DNA from: Bog-159 sp035499555
GTDB lineage: Bacteria > Acidobacteriota > Terriglobia > Bryobacterales > Bryobacteraceae
DNA length: 64,000 nt
NCBI GenBank assembly: GCA_035499555.1
Contig: DATJYO010000088.1
Span: 32,908-96,907 of the forward strand
Direction: 5' to 3'
In this document: positions 42,710 to 52,100 of the stretch, piece after piece
How positions within the stretch are numbered: position 1 is the stretch's first letter
Layout: each line of letters begins with the position of its first letter
The notes under the pieces: model-generated
Database searches by the model: none
Told to the model about the DNA's origin: nothing
The model's input: only the letters and a program-made list of their open reading frames with translations
Program-made: the position numbers and the translations under genes

Positions 42710-42719
42710 ATGAGTAGTT

Positions 42720-43019
42720 GTGCGCAAGCGTAACATTTATCGAGACGGCGCCCGTGCTTATAAGACCGGCCGCACATTCATGACCACGGTAGTCCCCGCC
42801 GTGATGAAACCCGCTCGCACCTTGTGGCACGAGCTCCTGGGTTTCCTCTTTCTACTCATGGCGATCGCGTTTGTTTTCTCTGGTTTCCGGGCAATCCGGC
42901 AATTCGACGGCAGCGCCGGATCGGTGCTCAAGGTGACGCTGCTGGCTTTCGGCGTTTGCCTGTTGGGAGGGTACGGCATCTCCTCGTTGCTCCGGGCGCG
43001 AAAGATCTCCCGCTCCTGA
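42720..43019 (+). CDS. Small two-helix membrane protein
   Basis: Not a recognised family. The up to 99-residue protein has two membrane helices (ELLGFLFLLMAIAFVFSGF and VLKVTLLAFGVCLLGGYGIS) linked by a short loop, and a basic C-terminus. The start is uncertain. GTG at 42720 gives an N-terminal Arg-rich segment, and ATG at 42780 gives a 79-residue protein beginning MTTVVPAVMK. Neither has a clear ribosome site. It converges with the HTH gene, separated by a hairpin. Confidence 0.6.
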   Translation: MRKRNIYRDGARAYKTGRTFMTTVVPAVMKPARTLWHELLGFLFLLMAIAFVFSGFRAIRQFDGSAGSVLKVTLLAFGVCLLGGYGISSLLRARKISRS

Positions 43020-43024
43020 TGGGG

Positions 43025-43043
43025 GGCAGGCATGGCGCCTGCC
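43025..43043. terminator. GC-rich hairpin between convergent genes
   Basis: GGCAGGC-ATGGC-GCCTGCC forms a perfect 7-bp stem with a 5-base loop exactly between two convergent genes. No T-run follows, so it may be a dispersed repeat or a Rho-dependent stop rather than a classical terminator. Confidence 0.35.
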
Positions 43044-43054
43044 GCTCGTCCATT

Positions 43055-43522
43055 CTAAACGCGCATCTCCACGGCCACCGAAGGAGCGGCGAAAACTTCG
43101 CAGGGAGGCTCGGCCGATACTGCCGGTACGCGTTTGGCGCGCAGACCCAGCCGGTGCATCAGGCGGCCCACATGATCCGGGTCGTAGCGGATGCCGAAGC
43201 GCATCTCGATTGCGTGCGCCAGCCGCGCGGTGGTCCAGCGATCCGCCTCGATGCCTGACGACCGCGGACCCGCCATAAACATCTCCCGGATCTCCTCCAT
43301 TTGGGTGGCGGATAGGCGGCTGGGACGGCCGGGCGCCTTGCGTTTGCGGAGACGCTCCAGACCCTGCCCCTCCAGAGTACGGTACCAGCGGGAAGCCGTG
43401 GTGCGGCTAACCCCGAATTTGCGGGCGACCCGGGCTTGCGTCACCCCGTCGAGCAGGTCCTTGGCAGCATCCAGGCGCCTGCGTTCCATCTCGTCGCGAT
43501 TCAATGTAACGGTAGCGTACAT
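43055..43522 (-). CDS. IS630-type helix-turn-helix protein, no catalytic domain
   Basis: The 155-residue protein matches the N-terminal DNA-binding part of IS630/winged-helix transposases. It has ARVARKFGVSRTTASRWYRT, a GRPSRLS hinge and a second HTH (ARLAHAIEMRFGIRYDPDHV, GRLMHRLGLRAKR). The DDE nuclease half is absent, and the ORF ends normally 20-25 residues later. It is either a truncated transposase or a domesticated regulator. No terminal inverted repeats were seen. Start may be ATG 43522 or the internal ATG before ERRRLDAAKD. Confidence 0.75.
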   Translation of the reverse strand: MYATVTLNRDEMERRRLDAAKDLLDGVTQARVARKFGVSRTTASRWYRTLEGQGLERLRKRKAPGRPSRLSATQMEEIREMFMAGPRSSGIEADRWTTARLAHAIEMRFGIRYDPDHVGRLMHRLGLRAKRVPAVSAEPPCEVFAAPSVAVEMRV

Positions 43523-43557
43523 TCCTCTCGCGCGGTAGTTTTGGCCAGAGCAATAAC

Positions 43558-43586
43558 AATATACAATAAAACATTTTACATGTAAA
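43558..43586 (-). promoter_or_regulatory. Promoter of the solo HTH gene
   Basis: On the minus strand TTTACA (43581-43586) and TATATT (43558-43563) are exactly 17 bases apart in an AT-rich island. The leader would be about 29 bases. Confidence 0.7.
43575..43586. promoter_or_regulatory. Palindrome overlapping the -35 box
   Basis: TTTACATGTAAA is a perfect 12-base palindrome that includes the -35 box of the HTH gene promoter. An autoregulatory operator is plausible but unproven. Confidence 0.5.
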
Positions 43587-43645
43587 TTGATTTTTCACGC
43601 GGCGGGACGATTTTTTTTGGGCGGGCGCCCGAGGACCCCGTCCGC

Positions 43646-44473
43646 CTACAGTCTTTCGCGGCGGCGGGCGGTGATCACCGCTTCCCCGCACCAGGCGCTT
43701 AAGGCCGGCGCCAGCGACAGCAGGGCCGCATCGGCCGATTCGAGCGCGCGCACCAGCCCGCGCGCCCACGCATGGGTCAACCGGCCGCGCAGCAGCCGTT
43801 TGCCCATCGCCAGCAGATTCAGATGCCGCACCTGGATGTCGCAGAAGTGCGGCCTCAGCGCCCGCAACTCGGCCCGCGAGAAGATGATCCCTTCCCCCTG
43901 CTCCTCCGCCTCGCCCGCGGCACGCGCGCGGTACCGGCGCGCCAGGTTCAGCAGGGGATTACCGCCCCAGGTCTCCGCCAACACCAACCGCGCCCGGGGC
44001 TTCATCACGCGTACCAGTTCCGCCAATGCGTCCGGATACTTCAGAGTGTGGTGCAAAGCCGCGCAGGCGAACACGAGATCGAACTCGCCGTCGCGCAGCA
44101 TGTGCAAGCGGCTGGCATCCGCCGCGATTCCCCGCACCGGGACGCCCGATGCCGCCGCGCGCTTCAGTCCCAGTTCGATCGCCGCCGGTGAAAGATCCAA
44201 CAGCGTGACACAGGCGCCTTCGGTGGCCAGCCACAGGCCGAAATCCGCCGGACCGCAGCCGTAATCGAGCACCTGTAGGCCGGCGAGCGGCTCTGCCGTG
44301 AGGGCTTGCATAGCCGCGCCATACAGCCGCCGCCGCTCGTAGAACGGATGCCCGGGATTCGCCAGGTTGCCGGCGAGCACCTGCCGGTCAATACGCAGCG
44401 CGTGGTCCGGCAGCGCCAGGAACGGCGTGTACTGGCTGTCGTAAAAGCGGCGCTCGGCCTGCGGTGTGATCAC
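43646..44473 (-). CDS. Class I SAM-dependent methyltransferase
   Basis: The 275-residue protein starts VITPQAERRFYDSQYTPFLA and has motif I VLDYGCGPADFG (about 67-77), LLDLSPAAIELG, and ALHHTLKYPDALAELVRVMK. The C-terminal part is helical. The substrate is unknown, and the layout resembles UbiE/Cys-type small-molecule methyltransferases. The GTG start overlaps the TGA of the upstream TPR gene (GTGA, 44470-44473). The stop faces the HTH promoter region. Confidence 0.85.
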   Translation of the reverse strand: MITPQAERRFYDSQYTPFLALPDHALRIDRQVLAGNLANPGHPFYERRRLYGAAMQALTAEPLAGLQVLDYGCGPADFGLWLATEGACVTLLDLSPAAIELGLKRAAASGVPVRGIAADASRLHMLRDGEFDLVFACAALHHTLKYPDALAELVRVMKPRARLVLAETWGGNPLLNLARRYRARAAGEAEEQGEGIIFSRAELRALRPHFCDIQVRHLNLLAMGKRLLRGRLTHAWARGLVRALESADAALLSLAPALSAWCGEAVITARRRERL

Positions 44474-45552
44474 GGCTTGGCTTGCGCATTCAGGCGATCG
44501 AAGGTGGCCCGCTCCCGGTCGCCGTCGGCCTGGCGATTGAGACGGAAGTAGAGCGCGGCCAGCTCCACGTGCGGCTGCGCCCAATTGGGATCGTCGTGCA
44601 CCACCTTCTCGAAATCCTTGACGGCTTCCTCCACCTTGCCTTCCGTGCGCTCCAGCCGCGCCCATTCGTAGCGCGCCAGCGTGGAATCGGGCTTCAGACG
44701 CAACGCGATCTGCAAGTGTTCGCGCGCGCCATCCAGATCGCGCTCGGTGTGCAGGACGGCGCCGAGTCCCAGTTGCGCCTCGAAATCCTTGGGATCGGCA
44801 GCGACGGCTTTGCGCAAGGCGGCGATGGCGCCTTGGTTATCGCCCAGGTAACTCAAAGTCGTGCCGCGGAGCGTCTCGACGCCGGCCAACCGCGGATTCA
44901 GGCGCACGGCCGCATCGCCATCGTCGCGCGCGCGCTCGAACTCGTTCAGCTTCAGCGCGGTTTGGCCCGCGAGCAGATACGCCTCCGCGCTGTTGCCCTC
45001 GCGGGCGACCCGATCCACCAGCGCCAGCCCGTCCCGCCGATGGCCGGCGCGAATCAGCGCGGATCCCAGCAGCCACGCGACGGCCAGGTCGTCGGGGTGC
45101 GCCGCGCCGACCGGCGCCAGGACGGCGATGGCATCCTCGTCGCGGCCCAAACGGCCGTAGCAATCGCCCATCAGGGTGGCGATGCGAGCATCGCCCGGAT
45201 CGGCTTTGTGCAGAACCCCGAGTTCGTCCACGGCTTCCCGCAACGCGCCCTTTTTGTAGTACGCCAGCGCCAGGTTCAAACGCAAGGCTGCATTACCGTT
45301 TTTGGCCAGCGCGATCTGGTACTGCGCGATGGCTTCGTCATAGCGGCCCAGCTTGGCCAGCGCCGCGCCCAGGTTGACGCGCGCTTCCACGGCCTCCGGA
45401 TAACGCTTCAGAAGCTCCTGGTATTTGCGGATGGCCAGGGCATCGTCGCCCCGCTGCTGCGCCGCCACCGCATCGCGAAAAATCTGTTCCGGATTGGCGG
45501 ACTGCGCACCCGCCGCGCCGGCGGCCATCAGCAGCAGTGCCAGGATACGCAT
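44470..45552 (-). CDS. Exported TPR-repeat protein
   Basis: The 360-residue protein has a signal peptide (MRILALLLMAAGAAGAQS) and about nine TPR units, for example AALRLNLALAYYKKGALREA and VEARVNLGAALAKLGRYDEA. It is a protein-interaction scaffold. It is divergent from a second TPR gene (45598), with 45 bases between. It resembles the TPR protein at 59577-60692, so the two are paralogs. The ATG at 45552 begins the signal peptide, and an ATG 12 bases further upstream is less likely. Confidence 0.85.
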   Translation of the reverse strand: MRILALLLMAAGAAGAQSANPEQIFRDAVAAQQRGDDALAIRKYQELLKRYPEAVEARVNLGAALAKLGRYDEAIAQYQIALAKNGNAALRLNLALAYYKKGALREAVDELGVLHKADPGDARIATLMGDCYGRLGRDEDAIAVLAPVGAAHPDDLAVAWLLGSALIRAGHRRDGLALVDRVAREGNSAEAYLLAGQTALKLNEFERARDDGDAAVRLNPRLAGVETLRGTTLSYLGDNQGAIAALRKAVAADPKDFEAQLGLGAVLHTERDLDGAREHLQIALRLKPDSTLARYEWARLERTEGKVEEAVKDFEKVVHDDPNWAQPHVELAALYFRLNRQADGDRERATFDRLNAQAKP

Positions 45553-45597
45553 CGACTCCAGCATAGCGCGCAGTTGCGTTATCGTATGGATGGAACG

Positions 45598-46743
45598 ATG
45601 CCGGTCCGCTACGTGTTTTGCCTGCTATCGCTCGCCCTGCCCGCGTTGTGTGCGCAGGGCTCTCCGCGCGAACAATTCGAGGACCTGGCGCGGCGCGCCG
45701 AGACGGTGCTCGACAGCCGCCCGCAAGAGGCCGCGGACCTCTTCAAACAGGCGCTGGCCCTGCAACCGGCGTGGGCGGAAGGCTGGCTCTCCCTGGGCGC
45801 CGCCCTCTACCAGTTGCATCGCTATGCCGAAGCTACCGACGCCCTGCGCAAAGGAGTCGAGCTGGCGCCGGGGATCGGCACCGGCTGGGGCCTGCTGGGG
45901 CTTAGTGAATCCCAACTGGACGACCAGGACCAGGCGCTGGCGGACATCGCCAAAGGCGAGAGCCTGGGCTTCGGCGGCCACGATCAGTTTGATTACGCCG
46001 TGCGCGGCCGCGCGGCCCAGCTTCTGATCCAATCGTCAACGTTCGATGAAGCCCTGGCGCAACTGCAGCCGCTCTGGAAAAAGACAGGGCTGCCGCCGGT
46101 CATGGAAATGTTGATGGGGCTGTGCACGCTGGCCCTGCCGGAAGATGTCGCCAAGCTGCCGGATAAGCAGCGCCCGCTGGTGGATTTGGCTGGGAAGACG
46201 GCGTGGGCGGTGGCCAGCAATCATCCCGAGGAAGCCGCCGCCGGCTACCGGCAATTGCTGGCACAGTATCCGAACGAACCAGGCGTGCACTACGCCTACG
46301 GGCTTTATCTGATGGAGAGCGATCTCAACGCCGCCCTGGCCGAGTTCCAGAAAGAGGTGCAGATCAACCCCGGACATTGGCCGGCGCTGCTGGCCAAAGC
46401 CTCCCTCGAGATCCGGCAGGGTACGCCGGACGCCGCTATCGCCACGGTGCACGATGCAATGAAGGTCGTGCCCGCCCGATACCGCTGGATTTGCCATAGC
46501 GACCTGGGCCGCGCGAACCTGGATTTGAACAAGACGGACGCTGCTATTGCCGAATTGGAGACCGCTGTCCGGCAAAAGCCATCGAATCCCAACGTCCACT
46601 TCTTCCTTTCCCAGGCTTACCGCAGGGCCGGGCGCAAGGCGGATGCGGAGAAGGAGACCGCGGAATTCGAGAAGGTCAAGGCGCAGCAGGATCCTCTGGC
46701 GCTGCCGGCCATTCATCCGTTCGGCGATTCGGGCAAACACTGA
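45598..46743 (+). CDS. Exported TPR-repeat protein
   Basis: The 381-residue protein has a signal peptide (MPVRYVFCLLSLALPALCAQ) and TPR repeats such as AEGWLSLGAALYQLHRYAEA and HFFLSQAYRRAGRKADAEKE. It probably serves in a periplasmic assembly. The ATG at 45598 is closest to a GGA ribosome site, and an ATG at 45586 is an alternative. It is divergent from the other TPR gene. The next operon begins 105 bases downstream with its own promoter. Confidence 0.85.
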   Translation: MPVRYVFCLLSLALPALCAQGSPREQFEDLARRAETVLDSRPQEAADLFKQALALQPAWAEGWLSLGAALYQLHRYAEATDALRKGVELAPGIGTGWGLLGLSESQLDDQDQALADIAKGESLGFGGHDQFDYAVRGRAAQLLIQSSTFDEALAQLQPLWKKTGLPPVMEMLMGLCTLALPEDVAKLPDKQRPLVDLAGKTAWAVASNHPEEAAAGYRQLLAQYPNEPGVHYAYGLYLMESDLNAALAEFQKEVQINPGHWPALLAKASLEIRQGTPDAAIATVHDAMKVVPARYRWICHSDLGRANLDLNKTDAAIAELETAVRQKPSNPNVHFFLSQAYRRAGRKADAEKETAEFEKVKAQQDPLALPAIHPFGDSGKH

Positions 46744-46787
46744 ATTTCGGAACCGTGCGCGCCTTTTCCCGAGCGTCGGAACCACGC

Positions 46788-46816
46788 TTGCGCGGGCCAA
46801 ACCACCGCGTTATCCT
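46788..46816 (+). promoter_or_regulatory. Putative promoter of the beta-helix/cytochrome/receptor operon
   Basis: TTGCGC (46788-46793) and TATCCT (46811-46816) are 17 bases apart, 33 bases before the ATG at 46849. Confidence 0.45.
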
Positions 46817-46848
46817 TGCTTAGTTCCTCTGCACTTCCTGGAGTCGCT

Positions 46849-48096
46849 ATGACCAAGACTGCTGCCGCCGCGTTCGCCGTGTTGAGCCTCACACTGTGGG
46901 TCTCCTGCGCCAAGAAAGAGGCCGGCCTCACCGCCGGCCCGAATTTTCAGAAGGATTTTCAAGAGGCGCTGATCAATGCCAAGTCCGGCGCCGTGATCGA
47001 ACTGCCGGAAGGCCGCCTGGACCTCGACCGGGGGCTTTCGCTTTCAGTGGATAACGTCACGATTCGGGGCGCCGGCATCGACAAGACGATCCTGTCTTTC
47101 AAGAACCAGAAGAGCGGGCCGGCCGGCCTGACGGTAACCTCCAACGGCTTCACCATCCAGGACCTGGCTATCGAAGACACCAAGGGCGACGCGCTGAAGA
47201 TCAACGGCGCCAACGGTGTGACCGTGCAGCGGGTGCGCACGGAATGGACCGGCGGACCGAGCACGTCGAACGGCTCGTACGGGATCTACCCGGTACAGTG
47301 CAAGAATGTCCTGATCGAAGAATCGGTCTCCATCGGCGCGGCGGACGCCGGCATCTATGTGGGCCAGTCGAGCAACATCATCGTGCGCCGCAGCCGGGCG
47401 GAAGCCAACGTGGCCGGGATCGAAATCGAGAACTCGCAATTCGCGGATGTGTACGACAACAAGTCGATGCACAATACGGGCGGCATCCTGGTGTTCAACC
47501 TGCCGGACCTGCCGGTCAAGACCGGCGGCAACACCCGCGTATTCAACAATCAGATTCTGGAGAACAACACGCAAAATTTCGGCGCCAAGGGCAGCATGGT
47601 GGCGAAGGTTCCCACGGGCACGGGGGTAATCGTGCTGGCGACCAATCACGTGGAAGTTTTCAAAAACACGATTAAGGACAATAATACGGCGAACGTTTCG
47701 GTGATCAGCTATTTCACTACCGGCAATCCCATCAACGACGCGAGTTACTATCCGTTCCCGGAAGCCATCTACATTCACGACAACATCATCTCCGGCGGCG
47801 GCACGCAGCCCGCCGGCGAATATGCCGACGCGTTGGCCCCCGTGGCAGGAAAGCCGCTGCCGGCCATCCTGTTCGATGGCGTGGTGAATCCCAAGAAACT
47901 GGTGGGCAAGCGCCTGCCCGACGAGCTGCGCATCTGTCTCCAGAACAACGGGGACGCCACATTCATGAATTATGACGCGGGCGGAAAGTTCAAACACATC
48001 AGCCGGGACGCCAAGCCCTACGACTGCTCTCTGCCGGCGCTCTCGGCGGTCAATCTCCCGTCGCCCGCGCCGGGGACGCCGGCCGGGGGGAACTAG
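46849..48096 (+). CDS. Parallel beta-helix lipoprotein (TIGR03805-type)
   Basis: The 415-residue lipoprotein has a signal peptide with lipobox LWVSC (Cys about 23). A beta-helix follows, in which repeated Ile/Val/Asn strands are seen, as in NVTIRGAGIDKTILSF, NGFTIQDLAIEDTKG and NVLIEESVSIGAADAGIYVG. Right-handed helices of this type bind or cut carbohydrates, though no lyase or hydrolase residues are obvious. The known neighbour pair is a SO2930-type diheme cytochrome, which indeed follows 4 bases later. The ATG at 46849 starts the signal peptide after a CTGGAG site. Confidence 0.88.
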   Translation: MTKTAAAAFAVLSLTLWVSCAKKEAGLTAGPNFQKDFQEALINAKSGAVIELPEGRLDLDRGLSLSVDNVTIRGAGIDKTILSFKNQKSGPAGLTVTSNGFTIQDLAIEDTKGDALKINGANGVTVQRVRTEWTGGPSTSNGSYGIYPVQCKNVLIEESVSIGAADAGIYVGQSSNIIVRRSRAEANVAGIEIENSQFADVYDNKSMHNTGGILVFNLPDLPVKTGGNTRVFNNQILENNTQNFGAKGSMVAKVPTGTGVIVLATNHVEVFKNTIKDNNTANVSVISYFTTGNPINDASYYPFPEAIYIHDNIISGGGTQPAGEYADALAPVAGKPLPAILFDGVVNPKKLVGKRLPDELRICLQNNGDATFMNYDAGGKFKHISRDAKPYDCSLPALSAVNLPSPAPGTPAGGN

Positions 48097-48099
48097 GAG

Positions 48100-49191
48100 A
48101 TGAGGGGCGGGCTGAGGCGTGCGCGGGACGTCAGTCTCGCCGCGGCCTGCCTGGTGGCGCTATCCGCTTGCGGCACGCGCGGCGTCCGGACGCACTTGGG
48201 CGAGCCCTATCCGGCCAAGCTCTCGGCCTGGCATCTGTTCGTCGGGAACCCGGCGGCGCTGAAGCCCAACGCGGGCGTGATCCCCTACGATCTGAATACG
48301 CCTCTATTCTCCGACTACGCCACCAAGTACCGCTTCGTCTGGATGCCGCCGGGCACCTCCGCCACGTACAGCGATACCGACGCCTTCACATTTCCGGCCG
48401 GCGCGATCCTCGCCAAGACTTTCGCCTATCCCGACGCCGACCGGGGCGGACGGCAACGTATCATCGAGACGCGGCTGCTGGTCCGCGGCACGTCGGGCTG
48501 GGCGACGCTACCTTACGTTTGGAATCGGGAACAAACAGATGCGACGCTGGATGTCGCCGCCGACCCGACCACCGTGCATTGGGTGCATCCGTCCGGCAAA
48601 CGCTACAATATCGATTACGTGGTCCCCAACACCAATCAGTGCAAGGGCTGCCACGATGTTTCGAAAACCGTCACGCCCATCGGCCCGAAGGCGCGCAATT
48701 TGAACAAGGATTTCGATTATCCGGAAGGCCGGTTCAACCAACTCGCATACTGGACGAAGATCGGGTATCTGAAAGGCGCGCCGCCTCCGGCGCAGGCGCC
48801 CAAGCTGGCGGTGTGGAACGATCCGGCCAGCGGATCGCTGGATGCCCGCGCCCGCGCTTACCTGGAGATCAATTGCGCACACTGCCATAACCCGCGCGGC
48901 CCCGCGAACACCACCGGGCTTTACCTTCTGGCGGCGCAGACCGATCCCATGCGGATGGGCTTCTGCAAAGTGCCGGTATCCGCCGGCCAGGGTTCCGGAA
49001 ACCTCCTGTTCGACGTGGTCGGGGGCAAGCCCGAGGAGTCCATCCTGGTGCACCGCATGGAGTCCGTCACCCCGAAGATCATGATGCCGGAGCTGGGCCG
49101 CAGCGTGGTCCACCAGGAAGGTTTGGCTTTGATTCGTGAATGGATCGCGGCCATGCACGGCAGTTGCGTCGCAAGACCCGGAACTCTCTGA
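48100..49191 (+). CDS. SO2930-family diheme cytochrome c lipoprotein
   Basis: The 363-residue protein has a lipobox LSACG and two CxxCH heme motifs, CKGCH (about 184-188) and CAHCH (about 258-262). A methionine-rich segment IMMPELGR near the end could supply a heme ligand. The order of domains fits the family found beside parallel beta-helix proteins in Shewanella and acidobacteria. It would be anchored at the periplasmic face and could pass electrons. Its stop overlaps the start of the TonB receptor gene (TGATG). Confidence 0.9.
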   Translation: MRGGLRRARDVSLAAACLVALSACGTRGVRTHLGEPYPAKLSAWHLFVGNPAALKPNAGVIPYDLNTPLFSDYATKYRFVWMPPGTSATYSDTDAFTFPAGAILAKTFAYPDADRGGRQRIIETRLLVRGTSGWATLPYVWNREQTDATLDVAADPTTVHWVHPSGKRYNIDYVVPNTNQCKGCHDVSKTVTPIGPKARNLNKDFDYPEGRFNQLAYWTKIGYLKGAPPPAQAPKLAVWNDPASGSLDARARAYLEINCAHCHNPRGPANTTGLYLLAAQTDPMRMGFCKVPVSAGQGSGNLLFDVVGGKPEESILVHRMESVTPKIMMPELGRSVVHQEGLALIREWIAAMHGSCVARPGTL

Positions 49192-52100
49192 TGAAGTGTC
49201 TTAACCTTTTATTCTTGTTGGTGTCCGCTCTAGCGGCACAGGACTTCCGCGGCAGCCTGGTCGGCACCGTGACCGATGCCAGCGGCGGCCGGATCCAATC
49301 TGCGGCCATTACGCTGCACGCGGCGGCGTCATCCGTCACGCGCGAGACTACCAGCGACGCGCGCGGCGAGTTTCGCTTCGACGACCTGCTGCCGGGCGCG
49401 TGGCGGGCCACGGTGAAGGCCGCCGGCTTCGCCGAAGCGCGCGCCGACGTGACCGTGGCGATCAGTTCCACGCGCGAAATCGCCGTGACGCTCCATCCCG
49501 CGCCGGTCGCGCAGTCCGTAACCGTACCGGGCCAAGCCTCATCGATCGCTACGCAGCCGATGGATACCACCAGCGATGTGCAGGGCGGCGTAGTCACGGC
49601 TCACGATCTGGCCGCCATTCCCCTGGCGCACCGGAGCTTCGCCAACATCGCCTTTCTGGTTCCCGGTACCGAACCCGTGGAGCCGTCCGATCCCACCAAG
49701 GCGCGCATCACCGCCGTTTCCTTTGGCGGCAGCTCGGGTTTGAACGACGTCCTTTCCGTCGATGGCGGCGACAACTCCGACGATTACATCGGCGGCTTTC
49801 TGCAGAACTTTTCGCCGGATGCCATCCAGGAGTTCGCGGTCCGCACAGCCCAGGAAGACGCCGACACCGGGCGGACCGTGGGCGGATCGGTGGTGATCAC
49901 GACCAAGCACGGCACCAACGACTGGCACGGCGACCTGGCGTTTTACGATCGCGCGGCGGCTCTCGACGCGCGCTACCCCATCGAGAATCCGGCGCCGCTC
50001 CCCAAACAACCCTTCTCGCGCCAGAACTACATCGCCACCGTGGGCGGTCCTGTGGTAAAGGACAAGGTCTGGTTTTTCGCCTCGTTCGAGCACGTCCACG
50101 AGGACGCCAGCATCGCCTACAGTCCGGCCAGCCTGACGCAGTTCGACGCGCTTGCCTCCCTGGCAGGACAAGGCTTGATTCCGGGTGTCAGTTCGATCGG
50201 TGTACCGGACAGCGTCCCCGTGCCCTTCCGCGACTTCCTGGGAACCATGCGCTTCGATTGGGCGCAGTCCACGCGCTCGACGTGGTTCCTGCGCGCCGCC
50301 ATCGATAATTACGTCACCGATAACGCCTTCGTGCAGCAGGCCACGCTACCCTCCACGGGCGCCGACTGGCATTCGAACTACATGAACGTGGTCGTAGGAC
50401 AGCAGTACATCTTCAGCCCCACGTGGTTGGGCACGTTGACTCTGGATGCCAGCCTGCTGCATCTCACCGAGGCGCGTAATTCGACCTTGGGCTTTGCGCT
50501 GGCGTTTCCGTTCAGTTCCACCTCACAGACCATCTCCGGCTTTGAGACTTTCGGCGACAACCAGTTTGTCACGCCGATTACCGCGTTCCCCATCCTGCGC
50601 AACCAGGAGAAATACCAGGTGCGCTACGCATTGACGCACACCTCCGGCCGGCACTCGCCCAGCTTTGGCGTGGACTTTATCCACGAACCGGTGATGAGCG
50701 GTGCGCTGCCGGGCAACGCCGAAAACCTGACGGTATTCGCCCAGAACCCGGCGGATTACCTGGCGAATCCCGCGCAGTTCGCCGTGGATCTCACCTGTAC
50801 CCCGGCTGGCGGTTTGGATGTGACACCCGGCACGGACTGCTCGAGCACACCGTCCGGCAACGGCAGTTTCGCGCAGAACGTACAGCGGCTGGGATTCTAC
50901 GCGCAAGATTCCTGGCGCGCCACCTCGCGTCTGACCGTGAACTACGGGCTGCGCTACGACAGAACGTTCGGGCTCTTCACCGCCTCCGGACGGTCGCAAT
51001 GGGACAACCCGGCGCTGCTTACCGTGCAGGCGCTGCAGATTCCGTTGTTTGCCCAACCCGCCGTTCCGCACGATTACAGTAAGGCGTTCGCCCCGCGCTT
51101 GGGCCTGGCTTACGCCATGGGCAACTCCAGAACCACGGTGCTGCGCGCCGGGTTTGGCCTGTTCTACAACGATCTGGCGCAGAACGGCTGGGTCACCGCC
51201 TTCCAGGCGGTGAACGAAGCGCCCGCGCCGTGCACGGTCCCTGGCGATGCGGGATGCCTGCCCGGCGATGCCTACGGCGGCGCCGGGGCGCTCATCGATC
51301 CGGGCTATAAGACGCCCTATGCCCTGCATGCCACCGCGGGCGTGGACCATGCGTTTAATTCGCGATGGATGATCAGCGCCGACTGGACACACGAAGCCGG
51401 CGTGCACTCCTACGCACGCTATCAGTATCAGGCTGGCTATACACTGTTCTCGCCGCTCTTCCCGAACGATACGCCCACCCAGCAGCAGAATGTCCCCGAC
51501 CTCACCGTATTCCGCAGCGACAATCGCTCGCGGTACGACGGGCTGTCGGTCCATTTACAGGGCCAGGTTGCGCGGCGCCTCAGCCTCATTTTCAATTACA
51601 CCTTGTCCCGCGCATACACCTTTGGCTGCGTGTTAGGCGAGCTGTTCGACTACGTGGACGGTGTCTGCAATCCGCTGCACGCTTTCGGCAAAGGCGACTC
51701 CGGCCCGTCCGGCGAGAACGTCACGCATCGTGCGGTCGTCGCCGGCACCTGGCGCGCGCCGGGTGGCTTTGAATTCGGTCTGCTGGGCCAGGCCGAAAGC
51801 GCCCGCCCGTTCACCATGACAACCCCTGTGGATGTCAACGGTTTCGGCGACACGCTCGACGACCGCGCGGTGGTGAACGGGGTCCAGACCACGTTGGACG
51901 AGTTTCGCGGCAAGCCCTATCTTCAGTTCGACATGCGCGTCAGCCGGCCGCTCCGTTTCGGCGACAACAAGCAGTTGATGCCGTTCATCGAGTTCTTTAA
52001 CCTCTTCAACCGCAACAACCCCGGCGCAAATTACGTGACCAACGTGGCGGCTTTCCCGCTGCCTGTGGACAACCAGGCGAACGTTACGGCATTCTGCCTG

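Noticed and set aside
42710..42733. A seven-codon mini-ORF (ATG at 42710) as a leader peptide
   Set aside because: It has no ribosome site and no repeated amino acid that would signal attenuation. Likely chance.
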